64,000 nt of DNA from Adiantum capillus-veneris (GCA_014529385.2 CM043963.1:150282107-150346106); one strand, 5' to 3'; counted from the stretch's first letter, positions 24,732 to 37,500 are shown. The notes: generated by a model from the letters alone, not told the origin. A program made the numbers and translations.

Positions 24732-27060
24732 ATGATCTCACAATACATTACTCAACTACATGTATTAGCTCATCAATATAATCAAGATCTTGTCCAATTC
24801 TCTTCTTCTGGTGTTGAACTTGTCAATCTTCTCAAAAAATTGTATGGGCTTAATCCTGCTTTTATTAGTACTTCGACTACTCCTATTGTCCCACAAACTG
24901 GTGGCCTCTTTTTAAGAGACAGTGTTACTTTGGAAGCTGTTAAAGAATTCCAACACAATTCGTGTACTCTCAATGACTCCAACCTCCTAAACATGGTTCC
25001 AAAAGTCTCTAAAGTTTTCCCTTTTCTACCGGTCAGACAAATCGAAGTAGAATGTTTTGGAGTAAACCATCAGCTCTAGATTCTCCCTAGCAAAGCTTTT
25101 TCAACACCCATACTCACTGAAATCTGGGTTTACCTTGCTAACCTACCAATATCTAATGTTGAAGACTATCGTCTCAATATTCTTAAAGGTGGCCAGTTTT
25201 TGGACAAAGGAGAGCTTATAAAGGCCCCTTTCAACCTCAGTTTTGTTGATAAAGCTAAATGTGCCTCTGATGCTGGTCTCTATATTCGTTAACAAAAGGA
25301 ATTATAGAGTTTGCTAAGAGCAATCCCGACTTCTACATTTGGAATGTACATCGACCTTACCTAAAATGTGCTTGCAAATTTCTCGACCCAAAGCCATCTT
25401 GTGAATCTAGTATTATGTGGTTTGACCATGCTATCTGGTATATTGAACAAGCTAGATTCCTTGTTATTGCCCAGATTTCTTTCAATGCCTTTAGAGGCCC
25501 GATGCTCGATATCCTCAAGGAACTTAAATCTGATGAACCTTGCACCTATCTTACCACCTATGCCAACTATAAAGGGGTCAAAATAGCCACAGGTCTACTT
25601 AAACCATGTATTGAAGACGATAATTCTCAATCTTTTAAAAGACCAAATTCACTAACTACTCCTACCAACTCTTTTACGTCTTTTCTATCTCCTGGCACTT
25701 CTACTAGCTCTAATAGAGGAAAATCTCGTAGTTTTACTAGAGGGAAAGGAAGGAGTGCCCCTATTCGACACCTTCTTGACATGTAGCTCAATTTGGTGTG
25801 CATGTTACTTTTGGCCCTTGTGGAAGAAAGACAATTTTCAGTAATACTTCTATTATGGACTAGATTTATGTACATTGTCTCTACTACACTAAACTCCTTG
25901 ACTGGTTTCTTCCAGGATCTATCTTTTGTGAATGTTTCAATGTATTTTTCAATCATCACAACCTGTTAAAAAATGTCATAATCGGTTGGACTTATCATCA
26001 ACCCATTAAGAATCTTGTTTACAACATGGACTTTTTACAAGATAGCACTATGTTTTATATTCTTGAATATTTTTGTGCAGGTTGTGAGTTATGATTTTGG
26101 CGAATTGGGTAATCATGTGTGGACTTATGATCTTAAGATCATTGATAATTCCTCGGTTCGAAGAATTATTGGTAAGAGTTTGAATCATATTCCTATGTTT
26201 CCTAAAAATCCATATCTTGCCTTACAACTTTACTTAGCTGTTTGACTGCAATAATCTCCAACTGGAGATGGCAGTCCTACCAGGCTTAACCAATCTACTT
26301 AAAAACCGTTTTTTTACAAAAGATAGCTCTCTTACTACATGAATGGTTGTCTACTTCAAATTCTTGGATTACTCTTGATACTAGCAAGAATTTTTTCAGA
26401 GACTTTCACACAAATGGTTCATTGTTGGGCTAGATAAAGCTGTTGATAGTCCTACTTTTATCTGCAAAAATCTTGCTTGGAAAGCTACTCACTTGCATCT
26501 TGCCTGTGATGGGTTTACTTTACTCAATGCAGCTCCTAAAGATGCCACTACCTTCATCACCGACCACTTTAGGAATATTGGTTACTCCCTTGATGAAAAC
26601 AAATCACTTGTGTTATTTCCAACTTATAAATACCACAAACATAAATTTAAATGGACTTTGGATGCCTCTAGTGGTATTTTTACAAACTTTACTAAAGACA
26701 TTACTATGTGTCTTGATCTCGTGCTACCCGAGTTTGAATTAGTTTGTGCTAAAAAGCAAAAAATGTGCTTAAGACTTTCCTAAAATCCATTACAATCCAT
26801 ACTGGCTCATTAAAAACTTTATCAAAGTCACACTTAACCTCCCAAATTAATTTTCTATCTCTTCTCTGTCGATATCACTCAATGTTATGAAAACATTCCC
26901 ATCAATGGGGCGTTGGGACTTAAAAAACATTTTAAGAAAAATGATCAGAGTAGCATTTTATAATGCCAACTCAAGAGGAAACACCTACATTTCTCAGTCA
27001 CGTAAACCAAGATGGATTAAAAAGTCCAATTTAAAACCTCCTACTCACTTTAGTGAACAT
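24732..27060 (+). pseudogene. Decayed retroelement with a Penelope/TERT-like RT motif
   Basis: Several plus-strand frames (24732-25079, 25415-25786, 26493-26783, 26860-26955) appear to be parts of one broken polyprotein. Near 26420-26480 a segment reads KWFIVGLDKAVDSPTFICK, comparable to the N-terminal RT block of Penelope-like elements (Asp-Lys, then a short loop). Near 26862-26910 the frame reads FSVDITQCYENIPI, which resembles RT motif A of Penelope-like or TERT-like enzymes with its catalytic Asp. Later RT motifs and a GIY-YIG nuclease are not visible; the sequence runs into microsatellites at 27100. The 25415 frame ends in a Ser/Arg/Gly-rich tail. Assignment is by motif shape only. Confidence 0.38.
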
Positions 27061-27104
27061 AACCTATGTTACATCATTGCATGGTGTGCGCGTGCGTGCG
27101 CACG

Positions 27105-27147
27105 CACACACACACACACACACACAGAAGAAGAAGAAGAAGAAGAA
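27105..27147 (+). repeat. (CA)n then (GAA)n microsatellites
   Basis: A CA run (27105-27126) is followed directly by GAA repeats (27127-27147), preceded by a GTGCGCGTGCGTGCGCAC palindromic stretch. Confidence 0.93.
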
Positions 27148-27202
27148 TAAGAGAATTTTAACGTCATAGGAAACTATCCCAAGAGACCTTAAAGATCTAG
27201 TC

Positions 27203-27205
<3 letters not shown>

Positions 27206-27284
<79 letters not shown>
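27206..27284 (+). repeat. (GA)n microsatellite, 79 bp
   Basis: An uninterrupted GA run between GTCGAC and GTCGATGG. Confidence 0.96.
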
Positions 27285-27287
<3 letters not shown>

Positions 27288-27428
27288 ATGGATACAAATA
27301 TTGGCACACCACGGATACATGTCTACACACATGGAGACACCCAATTACTAGATACAATACGACTTCACGATCCCACCACAGAGCAGGTCTGTCTATAGAG
27401 GTTGGTGGTTATTGGTCGCCCGGATCAG

Positions 27429-28440
27429 TGTCTTATATGCCATCAATTTGGGCACATGGTGAGAGAATTTCCCTTCCCATCCTCCGCGTCGCAATGAGCC
27501 ACAACATCTCCCACCTCAAGGCACAATGGGAGGTTGGCAAAAGGTTCCTCATCGCCATACTTTTTTGATGGGCGCCACCTCCAACAACACCACAGCCACC
27601 GCCTCAACAGTTTATCTCCCCAATAGTCTCACATGTTTCAACCACTGAGCCGGTTCAGTCGCTACGGTACATACGCTCTACTTTATGGCATCCACCCAAA
27701 GCTTCATCACATTTAGCTACGGAGACAAACTTCCCACCTCTACTATCTTCACCAGCCCCTTGTTTCCTTTTGCTTCCACCCACTGACACTACAACACCAT
27801 CACCCCCTGCAACACATCCCCACCCAACCATGCCCATCGATGACAATCTATCCTCTCCACCTCTTCTGTGAGCCCCACCACCCCCTCAGGTTCCTAGATC
27901 CTTCATAGCTTCTACGCCTCCAGCTTGGCAATTTTCTAGAGCTGAGTACAACGGTGATAGCACTGGTATGTTATTAGCTCCTTGTGCATGTGCCCAGATG
28001 GCACACTCTCTTCTAGGTAGTAGGTAGAGTCTCATGCTCTCCTTCTCAGTACCTTTTACTAGTAGAGATACATGGACAAAGGTTTCAATCATAGATATTG
28101 TTCTTTGTCACACCTTGCGGGCTATCCAGACTTGGGCGGTTGCATTCCATCATGCATTATTACAGACAAATTGGCATAGAGCATAGGATCCACACAGTGG
28201 ATCCATATAGAGGACTGCTACTGTTTACCATTGGTTCAGTTCGTGGACCATACTACATCGATCCCTCCCACCATGCAAGTATGGCAGAGTTGACAATAGT
28301 CTCCACATTGTGATGCTCTTCTGACTACTTTGGTTTGTCGTTTATAGTTGCTCTCTCCTCTGCTCTAGGACAACTCCTCGGACCACTTCCCCACGATGAG
28401 GATGCGCTTCCTTTAGCTCTTGTTCCACGGCTTTGACCAG
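27429..28440 (+). pseudogene. LINE ORF1-like region with degenerate CCHC knuckle and Pro/His-rich part
   Basis: The frame at 27429 reads CLICHQFGHMVREF, a CX2CX4HX4C knuckle whose last Cys is replaced by Phe. It is followed by a Pro/His/Ser-rich stretch with several stops (27480-27870). Plant L1-type ORF1 proteins often end with such a knuckle. The remainder to about 28440 cannot be assigned. Confidence 0.5.
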
Positions 28441-28544
28441 GGATCAAGAGAGCACGGCATTGATCTTGAGTCTTGTCACAACGTTGACACGGTTGATGTA
28501 TGCTTTTGAGGTTTTAGATTTATCATTGGTTGACATATAAATTT

Positions 28545-29990
28545 ATGTATTGTCACTTGGAATGTCAATGGCTTGCATCATACTAGCATCAGTGGTCCCA
28601 AGAAGAATTTGCTTTGCAGAGATTTGTGCTCTCTAGTAGATCAAGATGTGGATATACTTATTGTGTAGGAGCACAAGTTATGAAAAGATAGTTACCGCAA
28701 ATGTGGCAAGTTGTTACCTAGGGATTCTCATACATTTTGGGAGACTATGATTGGAGATCTGTACTCTAGCAGTGGTGTATGAATTTGTGCGGGGCCACGT
28801 TGACACCATTGTGCTGTGACCATGGTGTGATGGTAGAGCGATGTGGGTCACTCTAGAGATTGCTGATACTGTGGTTGGTGTGATGTGCACCTATGCCCCC
28901 ACTTCAGCCCAAGAGAGAGCCGAGTTCTGGTAGCAGATTGTACATGCATTGTCTCCTGTGGATTCATGGGTTGTTGTTGGTGATATCAACAATGTAGAGA
29001 CCAGTGAGGAGTGATGCGCCCTTCAGCCCCCATGCTTACCATATGTAGCACTGTGTGTGAGAGATTCCCTTTTACAGTTTTTGGTATAGATGCCCGACAT
29101 ATTTCATCTCTGGCTCGCACTTCATAGTCATTACAATTTTTGTGGGGTTTTAGATGGTAGTTGGGTCTTCTATTAGAGAGAGTAGACATATTCTATGTGG
29201 GCACATGGGTAGCATCACATGGTGGGACACTTACGATTTAGCATGGTGCATTGCTCTTTGATCATGCCCCATTTTCTTGCACTTACGTTTTGAATCTTTC
29301 TCTATGCCTAGACGAGGATTTCACATACCTGACTTGGTGTAGAGAATGATTTATTGCCTCAGTTGATTCAAGATGTTTGGACATGCACTGCTTTAGCATA
29401 TTCAACGTCACTTAGTCACATTCAGACTAAGAAATCCGAACTCGCCTATCATGCTTTGGTCTCAACATGGATATTCAAAGCAGATATGATTAAGGATTCC
29501 TTTGCCCACTTTTGAGAGCGTCCCAAGGGGACTTCCATTAGAGCCTTACGTGATTTTGCAGATAGATTACATTCGCATCCTGGCAAGGTCCTTGACATAG
29601 CTTCAAATTATTTTGAGCATTTGTTTACTACTGATCATATTACAAATGATATTGTGCGTTCTAGAGAAGAGGTTTTGTCTCATGTACAACCAATGGTTAC
29701 ATAGACTATTTGCTATATGTTACTAGCTTCCTTCTCTGTGAAGAAGATCGGCATGACATAGTGGTTGGCCTGGATAGGGCCTCTTGTCTCGAAGAGGATG
29801 GGTTGACTAGACAGTTCTTTCTAAGGTTCCGAGATTCTCTTAGTACTATTATACTTTCAGGTTTGCAGCACATACTTGACACAGGAGAGATGCATGCCTC
29901 TATCTACTCGGGACTTATTTCTCTTATACCAAAAGGTGTAGACATTAGGGGAAGTTTGAAGTCCCTTTCTTGCCTTTTAACGTTTAGAGA
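28545..29990 (+). pseudogene. LINE ORF2 remnant: AP endonuclease and start of RT
   Basis: The endonuclease begins CIVTWNVNGL (about 28550), continues with a DILIVxEHKL segment (about 28650-28680), VTLEIADTVVGVMCTYAPTS (28850-28905) and WVVVGDINNVET (28970-29000), the usual N, E and GDxN blocks of LINE endonucleases. The linker is seen at 29540-29700 (LRDFADRLHSH, NYFEHLFTTD). The RT start (29790-29985) reads DGLTRQFFLRFRDSL and LISLIPKG, corresponding to the conserved PDGL...LIPK region. Palm motifs are absent. Stops interrupt every part. Confidence 0.75.
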
Positions 29991-30389
29991 GAGAAGGCTT
30001 CTTTTACGGAATTTTCTTTTTGGAATTGCATTTGATTTCTAATGTGAATTTTCTTGGAGCCACAATCTGAGGTAACTCTTAAGTACATGTGCCTTTTAAC
30101 TCAAAAAGGTCTCTTTCACCAACCCCAAATATTTTTGAATCTTCTCACGGTCTTCTTTTCCCTCCTTTCCCACCTCTCTTCGTCTCACCTCCCCTTTCCT
30201 CCTCTTCTATCCTCTTCCCGCTACCCTCTCTTCACCCTCATCTGCTCTACATCCTATTCTCCTTGAGCGATGTCCACTTGATTCAAACACCCTATCACAT
30301 CCATTGAATCTATCACCACTTATGCCACATTAGATGAGCACAACCAATGGATCCCAATATCTATAACCAAGGATTAATTATAATGCAAC
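29991..30389. other. Noncoding, T/C-rich stretch
   Basis: Nothing recognisable; 30120-30290 is strongly pyrimidine-rich on the plus strand (CTTTTCCC-type runs). Confidence 0.5.
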
Positions 30390-30948
30390 AAAGAAGGAGA
30401 AGAAAAGACTCATCCAAGAACCCATTCTTGTCATGCTAGAAAGGGAGAGTAAAGACTTCCGACTTGTTGGATCCAAGAAGATAGTGAAAGAGGTTTTGGT
30501 GCAACATGTTTACATGCAAAAGGAGCTTCACCTACAATTTGAAAGCTCAAATCTTCCTCTGCATAGAGCTAACTGTAAGTGTTTCACACTTTTCTTCTTG
30601 TTTATGGTTGGTTCTATTCTTGTTTGTTGTTACAATAGATTATCCTCTGTATGTGATTGTTATAATTTTGGTTTGTGGTTCTCTACTATGTTTGTGGTTC
30701 TCTACTATGCTCATTACAAACTTGTATCCCTTAAGCATAGAGAAATGGAAACCAGTGGAGTGTGTCATAGATATTTTAGATATCTCGCATGGATCCATTG
30801 GTGAAGATATTTACAATGGGATAACACATAGTTTTCTGGATGAAAAACGGATATTCTTTTATGTCCCACCAAAATCTATGAAGGATTGGGGCATTGTCAC
30901 CAAGGTTGCATTGCTTAGTTTCAGAAGTGGAGAGTGGCCATTGCCAAG
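30390..30948 (+). pseudogene. Unrecognised coding sequence, 5' part, interrupted by copia C3
   Basis: Two coding-looking blocks are separated by a probable intron. The first (about 30385-30570) reads KKEKKRLIQEPILVMLERES and onward to a GTAAGT donor-like site at about 30571. The second (about 30740-30948) reads WKPVECVIDILDISHGSIG and later FRSGEWPLP. The frame is cut at the CCAAG target site. The same frame continues without a shift at 55074 on the far side of C3. I do not recognise the family. It could be a host gene or an older transposon ORF. The second block has no stops. Confidence 0.45.
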
Positions 30949-31140
30949 TGTTGGGGTATAAAGCCCAATGTGGTCGCCCAAGTAAGTGGGCGGGCCGCCA
31001 AGTATGTACACATATTCTTTTGTAAAAACCTAATAACAACTCACTATGCTCTACACATTACAGTAGAGCGAGTTCACCATATCGTCGTGCTCTTCTTCTC
31101 GCACTCTCTCTCGCGTCGCACTTCCGCTCGTACTCCTTCA
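30949..31140 (+). repeat. 5' LTR of C3
   Basis: It starts TGTTGGGG, ends CTCCTTCA, and is followed two bases later by the PBS. It matches 54877-55068 over the full length with four substitutions. It is short for a plant copia LTR. Confidence 0.97.
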
Positions 31141-31142
31141 AC

Positions 31143-31154
31143 TGGTATCAGAGC
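31143..31154 (+). other. Primer-binding site of C3 (initiator Met-tRNA)
   Basis: TGGTATCAGAGC, two bases after the 5' LTR end. Confidence 0.95.
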
Positions 31155-32238
31155 TCAGATCGAGGCTCGGGGCAGCATTGCAGGAGTCTAGAGTCACCAG
31201 CTCAGATTGGAGTGAAATTCGACAGGCAAAGACACGGCCCCAAATCTCGTGGGTAAGCCTGAAGGGCTTGGTGTTGTCAGAATTTCATTCTAAGGTCATC
31301 TCGGCCACCGTTCCGCTTCGACAAAGGTCTACGCAGGCCATTTTTGACTACGTGGTCTCGATGGGTGCAGATTCGACTCTGCAAATTTGGGGTTTTTGGT
31401 CTACGACTGCAGGTGCTGAGGATATCGACACTCCCAGAGTGTTGATTTGTGGCTGTCTACACATCGAAGGACGGCTCACAGTTCTTGGAGGCGTGTCACA
31501 TACGACACGGGTGCATCTACACACAGACTATAGGCGACATCCACTAGTTCATCAGGTAGCTTGTGTTTGCTGCTTGATATTCCAGATTTCATCCTGACAT
31601 TGCAGGTACTTCCACATGGGATGTATTGTTAGAGATGATGTATGTCTGTTGAGGGTTTGCTGGCTGTGAGTCACGCAGCAAACAACCGCCGCAGCGGTTA
31701 CAGCATACAGTGGGAAATTTGTGGATGTATGACTTTGTGGGAAGTCTATGTACTGTCAAATTTACTGCAGCCTTTGTTGAGGGTCGAGTGAGGTTTTATT
31801 GAGCTGGGGGATTCTCGAATGTTGAGATCCTTTCGGTGATATAGGTCTTGGAGCGATCCCTCGAGCACCCTTAGATAGGCAGCTAGGATGTATTGACTGT
31901 GAGTTAGATAGTTGGGATTGCATATTTGCTTTACTGTCGTTGAGGCATTGTCGCAGTCTATGCTTATAGGACAGTGACAGGACAGTCAGAGACAGTACAG
32001 GTGCAGGACAGGTTTACCCACAGCTTACAGTGTCAGAGAGACAGTGTTTTTTGAGCTGTTTTTTGGTCTGTTTTTGAGTACACTAGAGCCATTTTACAAA
32101 GGAGACTCTGTCGAAATTTATGCAGAATCTGAAGCTTTCTTGATTCATTTGACAGGTTGATATTGGTTCAGAGGTCAGTTTACAGGGGAAACTCTGCCGA
32201 ATTTTTCCCAGGAAAGTATACCACTGTGAAGCGTAGCT
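31155..32238 (+). other. Leader of C3 between PBS and gag
   Basis: A noncoding leader of about 1.08 kb, long relative to the 192-bp LTR. Short frames (for example 31178-31597) have no family signature. Near 31970-32040 there are several copies of ACAGTGACAGGACAG-like short repeats. Confidence 0.6.
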
Positions 32239-33477
32239 ATGGCTGGATCACAGGACACTGCTCTTTACAATATCAAGAAGCTGGATGGAACCAATTTCCC
32301 ATTGTGGAAGAAGCAGATTTGACACGTGTTGGTACAAAAGAAGCAGATAAAACCTATAAATCTCAAGGGGATAAAACCAGAAGATATGGACGAAGATGAA
32401 TGGAACGAAATGGATGAATTGGCACTTTCTACCATTATGCTGACTTTGGCAGAAAGCGTTTACTTCAATGTAGCAGACGAGATGTCAGCTTATCAAGCAT
32501 GGTTAAAGCTGAGTGATCTTTATGAGAAGCAGAGTGCAGCTTCACAGGTATACTGGCTTAAGAAGCTTGTTGACTTGAAGATGAAAGAAGGGACACCTAT
32601 GTCCAATCATCTGAATGAATTCAACACAATCTATAGTCAGTTGTCAGCTCAAGGTGTCAAGTTTGATGAACCTGTTAGAGCTATGTTCCTGTTGATCACA
32701 TTGCCGGAAAGTTGGGACACTTTTCACACAGCTTTGAGTAATTCTGCACCTCCAGATGGTTTGAACATAGCAGGTGTAGAAGGAAGTCTGCTTACTGAAG
32801 AAACCAATAGAAAGACAATGGACAAAGGCAAAGGAACAGCCTTAGTTGTCAGGAGAAGGACCAAAGAAAATTACAAAGGTGGAAAGAGGAATCAGTCTCG
32901 TAGCAAGTCCCGCAGTGCTAAAGGCAATAGTGACATAGAATGCTACCATTGTGGCAAGAAGGGTCAAATGAAAAGAGACTGCAGAGAATGGAAAGCAGAA
33001 AAAGGCAAAGAGAAAGCTGAAGACCATGGTGAGAAGAACAAGTCCTCAGTGAAGATTCAAGAAATAAATGTGACAAACACTGTTGCAGAGGATGATAGTC
33101 CAGTGTCAGGAGACATCTACTTCTTGAAGAATACAATGGACTCAGCTCTTCTTACAGCATCTGATGGAAATGCACTGAGTGACTGGATAATAGACTCAAG
33201 GGCATCACTTCATGTGTCTCCAAACAAGGAGTGGTTTACTTCTTATGTGACCACTAAAGATCATGTTCGGCCAGGCAATGGGCAGACATGTGAGATCTTA
33301 GGTGTTGGAGATGTTCAATTGAAGTTTCAGAATGGCTCTTCTTTCACGTTGAAGAATGTGAGACATGTTCCCGCAATTACAAAGAGCTTGATCAGTACAA
33401 GTTTACTTGATGATGCTGGCTACGTCACCACTTTTGGACAGAACATGTGGAAGATATCCAAAGGTTTTATGACAGTA
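32239..33477 (+). pseudogene. gag: Copia C3 gag and protease, cut by G1
   Basis: Gag starts at the ATG at 32239 (MAGSQDTALYNIKKLDGTNF), has a TGA at about 32320-32322 after NFPLWKKQI, then is open to the G1 junction. UBN2-type blocks are visible: AYQAWLKLSDLYEKQSA, then FNTIYSQLSAQGVKFDE. The zinc knuckle is CYHCGKKGQMKRDC (about 32941-32982). The retropepsin motif, normally DSGAS in this family, reads DSRAS (about 33190), so the active-site Gly is replaced by Arg. The frame ends at GFMTV where G1 is inserted and resumes exactly at 52201. Confidence 0.9.
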
Positions 33478-34101
33478 TGTTAAGGCGGTTACGCCGCTAG
33501 CGGAAGCTAAATAGCGAGAACTCAACCAACAACATAATTTGTCAGACGAGGACGGAGCTTGACCCGCAGGCGCATGGAAACAACTAGGTGGGTGTCAAAT
33601 CACCTACTCGACCTTCTAATGACAATCACTATTAAGGAAATCAAATCTAAGTTCTAAAATACGCAAGTGACTGAAATCCGTACTACGAACGAATGCTATA
33701 CGAAATAGGATCTAGAATCATTGAATCGATCTCAAACTCAAGGGGAAGCCTATACACTAGGTAAGAACAACACCCTAAAGACTTGAACTGCAAACTCAAC
33801 CTATAACCACTCCGTGCGGTAAACGCGTATGAAGACGGGCCGAAATATACAGGAGACCGAAACTTGACCCCGATGGTACTAATGTGTAGCTCTACTCGTT
33901 GTGGTTCTATAGATATGCTGCACGCTCAATTTCGACACACGAGTTGGAAGAAAACTCACACCGAAGCTCGTAGGAACTTACCATACATAGAAGCCGATAG
34001 CGCGCACTCTTGGTATCCGTGCGTAGCTCTCGCCGTTGCTAACACAATGGCGGTGTCGCTTCTCCAATGGCGGCTCCGTAGCTGGCGTAGCAAGTAGATA
34101 A

Positions 34102-34172
<71 letters not shown>

Positions 34173-34457
34173 ACACAGTCACGGCGCTCAAAAACTCACT
34201 TTGATTAATAATCTGCCTCCTTAGGTTACAAAAACTTTGGCTTATATACCTCAGCCTTGTAGGTGAGAACATCTCTAACTAATTAAATCAGCAAGTGAAA
34301 TTACTTCGGGATTACAAGCTGGAAACTCAATTGAGTCCCGTTACTTAATGAATGGCTCAAATCAAAATTAGTGTCGGAAAGACATTTATTACAATCAATG
34401 GTTACAAAATGATGAGTGTGAGCAAAAATGTGGGTGTGATCCTCTGCTGGCTCAACA
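33478..34457 (-). repeat. 3' LTR of G1, 980 bp
   Basis: It is a near-identical partner of the 5' LTR, about 30 bp longer because its (TC)n is about 67 bp (34104-34170). The TATA box is at 34241-34248 and the ACGCGTATGA half-site at 33823-33832. It is preceded on the sense strand by the PPT. Confidence 0.97.
34104..34170 (+). repeat. (TC)n microsatellite inside the G1 3' LTR
   Basis: A perfect CT run of 67 bp; the partner LTR has about 36 bp with one interruption at 51873-51908. Confidence 0.96.
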
Positions 34458-34470
34458 CTCCCCCCTTCCG
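34458..34470 (-). other. Polypurine tract of G1
   Basis: The minus strand reads CGGAAGGGGGGAG, ending directly at the TGTTGAG start of the 3' LTR. Confidence 0.9.
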
Positions 34471-34506
34471 CGTTCATGTCGTCCCTGACATGACTTTTAT
34501 GCTTGG

Positions 34507-37500
34507 TCAATAAAGTCCTGTCGTCTTGAGCATCTGCAAATGTGATTCGTATCGTAGGTTGCCGATGGTCAAGGTTGGGCCAAATATTTTGCTTTTGTGG
34601 GTGAAAAAGCCGGTGTAGAAAGCTTCTTCGAATGTTTGCATGTGGAAGCTAGGCAAAAACATAATCCTTTGGTATAGGAGGTGTAACACTTTTGGAGAAG
34701 GCTGCAATGAAAGATCGTACATCATATCAGACACCGTGTCGGCCGTCGATAGTAGACTCGAGGTCGTGGCTTTATCTGGCGCGAACACTTCAATGCAAGC
34801 TAAGAGAGTCCTGCAGATTTTCTTGAGCATCTGACATGAAAGGTCAGGAGAGCCAGTAAAGAGCTTGATGGTGCCCGTTAGGGTTTTCACCATGTAGGCT
34901 TTACCTATTCTCTCTCCTGCCTTTGGTCCTGGCATCCTGGGATAATTAAGCCAATTTGGCTTCTTTTCTGCAATCCTGCCATGCTCTTTCCAGTTTCTGA
35001 CTCTTGGCACCGGGCAGAAGGTTGCATCCTCCCAGATCTCATTTGGTGCCTCCACCAAGTAGATGAGGTAGGCTGGGTATTTGTTCAGCCAACCTTTCCT
35101 CCATCTAGGTTGTGAATCTACTATCTTCTTTGATTGTTCCTCCTTTGTGATGTCGCCTTCGTAAAGAGCGACATACTGCTCCCCTTCTAGTCTCTTTTTC
35201 GTCTTTAGCACTTCAAATTTCATCAAAGGGAAAGGCGGGCTGGGTTGCATCCACTGTTCATGGAGCACTTTTGTGTCTAGTCCCTGAAGTCTAATGGAGA
35301 TTAGGAGTCTCCTCTCCCATTCCATTTCCGCCTTGGCACTCTCCTCTGCTGACTTTTCTATTTGGTCATGGAGCCTTTGTTCTTCTTCTTCAGAGATTCT
35401 TGAAGTCGAGGCCACCTCTTGAGCTGGGACTGGATCTTCAATTGTGGTTGCCTCTCCAATTTCTGGTAGCTCTATGGCTGCTCCACCTGATTCTTCTTGT
35501 GGTGTCTCTGTCTCTCTTCTTTGTTGCTCTTGTAGATCTTGGAGCTGTTTGCGGAGGGCCTCATTCTCTGTCCGTAGTGTTTGATTTTCTAATGTGAGCC
35601 TCTCCTCTGCGGCCAATGATCCCTCCGCAATGTGCAACCTTTGCACTTGCTCTAATCTTAGCTCTCTTTGTAAGCTTCGAACCTGGTCTTCCAAAACTGG
35701 TACGATAGCTCCCTCTTGTTCCGTTCCTGCTCTGCTAGCTCTAGGGGTAGACCTGAGTCTAGTGATTGTTCTTTCTTGGAGCTCGACTCTTTCCCTTAGC
35801 TCAATGAGCTCATCCTTAGCCACCTCCAACTCATCCTCTATCCGCTCCCTTTCTTCCTGTGCACTTGTTACTTCTCTTGAAGCCTCGGCTAGTTGGAGTA
35901 TCAAGCCGTCTCTCTCGTTTTCCGCGTCATGGAGTGATGCTTTATGACTTTCAGATTCAGTCATAGCATTCTCTAAATTTTTCTGCAACTCCGCTTCCCT
36001 TTGTTTGGCTGTCTCAATCTCTACTTCCTTTGCCTTGGACCTTTCTTTTATCTTGCTGAGCAGTTCATGCACCATGTGCATGTCTTTTTCATCATCATCT
36101 GTCAACTCTAAAGCTCTTTCCGCCACCACCTCCACTGGCTTTGGCTCTTCTAGTATTTTCGGTTCGTCCAGTTTCTCTTCACTTTCTTTTTTACTCTTTG
36201 TCTTTTTCTCCGTCCCTCTCCGTTCATCTTGTTTTTGTAGGGTGATCCCATAAACTGCCTCAAGGGCCTCTTCTTCGGTGTATCCTATCTCTACCAGATC
36301 CTCATAATCATTTCTCTTTTGCTGAACTAGATCTATCTTCTTTTCTATGGTCTCGGCTTCTGGCTTTTCCAAAACATCTATGTCCACCTCTACTATGGTC
36401 TCTTCCACAATTTTTTCCGTCTTCTTCGGGCTTGGTACATCAGTCATAGAGGGATGTTTGTCCTCAGCTTCCTTGGCTTTCCCTTTGTCCGCTTGCCCAT
36501 CTTTCTCTTGAGGCTTAGTAGACCCATCTACTTTCCTTTTCCCCTTGTCGTCTTTTTTCAGCTCAGCTTTTAATTGCTGTACCTCCTCTTCAGTGTATGG
36601 CTCGACACGTTGCTGCTCCAAAATAGCCTCTGACTCCTCATAAGCTTTAATATATTGATCGTGTTGATCAATATGTGGCCTGGCCGAGCTAGTTTCGACT
36701 TTAGTGGGGTCTGGTACCCACTTTTCTTCAAAGTCACCCTTTAGAGCTCTTTCCGCTCTAAACTGCTCCACTAATCTTTCCATTCTTGCCGCTTTCTGAC
36801 TTTTGGTTTGCTTGGGAGCAACCTTCTTCTTTACTTTCTTCTTAAGTGGCTCGTCCACATCCTCTTTAGGTTCTGAAACTACTTCTAGTTTCGGGCGTGC
36901 TCTTGTGGATGCCCTCTTGGATACTTCGGGCTGTTCTTCCTCCTCGTCGGCTTCTCTAAGCCACTCATTCTAGGAGGGAGCCTTTGGCCACTGATCTCTA
37001 GCTCCAATAGCTTTATAAGCTATTCTTGTCAGAATTTCCGCTCCTCCTATGTATTTTGGCTTCTCGTTGTGCATGGAAATTACTTGCTCGTGGATGTGTT
37101 GAGCGTAATTCACCTCTTTTGGCATATTGCTCTTTAATGCCCATGTGATGGTGGTCGCAATGGCATGGGGTGGTGTCGTATACTTTTGCGGTCTTTTATT
37201 GCAAACATGAAGAAATTGGTTGTACAGTCGGCAAAGGGTTGTGGCTCTTGGGTCCTTCATATCTCCATAGGTCGCATTCTGTTTCTTGAGCCCATAGACC
37301 TCTATGGCCTCCCTTCTTTCCCTGACTGAGCTCCCTTTGTTGTGCAGCTTCAATGCGTCTGCAATTAGCTGTGGAGTGATCTGTACTTCTACCTTCTCTC
37401 CATCCATGGCTGTCAATGTGGCTTTTCCATCCTTCTGAATGGATGTTGCCAACTCGTACACTCTTCTTGTATCCACACCTGATGGTCTCGAGGTGAAGAA

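Larger units (their letters stand above)
27360..29990 (+). mobile_element. Non-LTR retrotransposon (LINE) remnant, 3' truncated
   Basis: An ORF1-like region with a zinc knuckle, an AP-type endonuclease and the N-terminal part of an RT occur in the correct LINE order on the plus strand. RT palm motifs and a 3' tail are missing. Stops are frequent. Confidence 0.72.

Noticed and set aside
30955-30961. TATAAAG as the promoter of copia C3
   Set aside because: It sits six bases inside the LTR start, leaving practically no U3; more likely chance.
34507-36858. Envelope glycoprotein encoded by G1 ORF3
   Set aside because: The position fits env-like ORFs, but I see no signal peptide, transmembrane segment or cysteine-rich ectodomain. 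A coiled-coil cytoplasmic or nuclear protein is more consistent.
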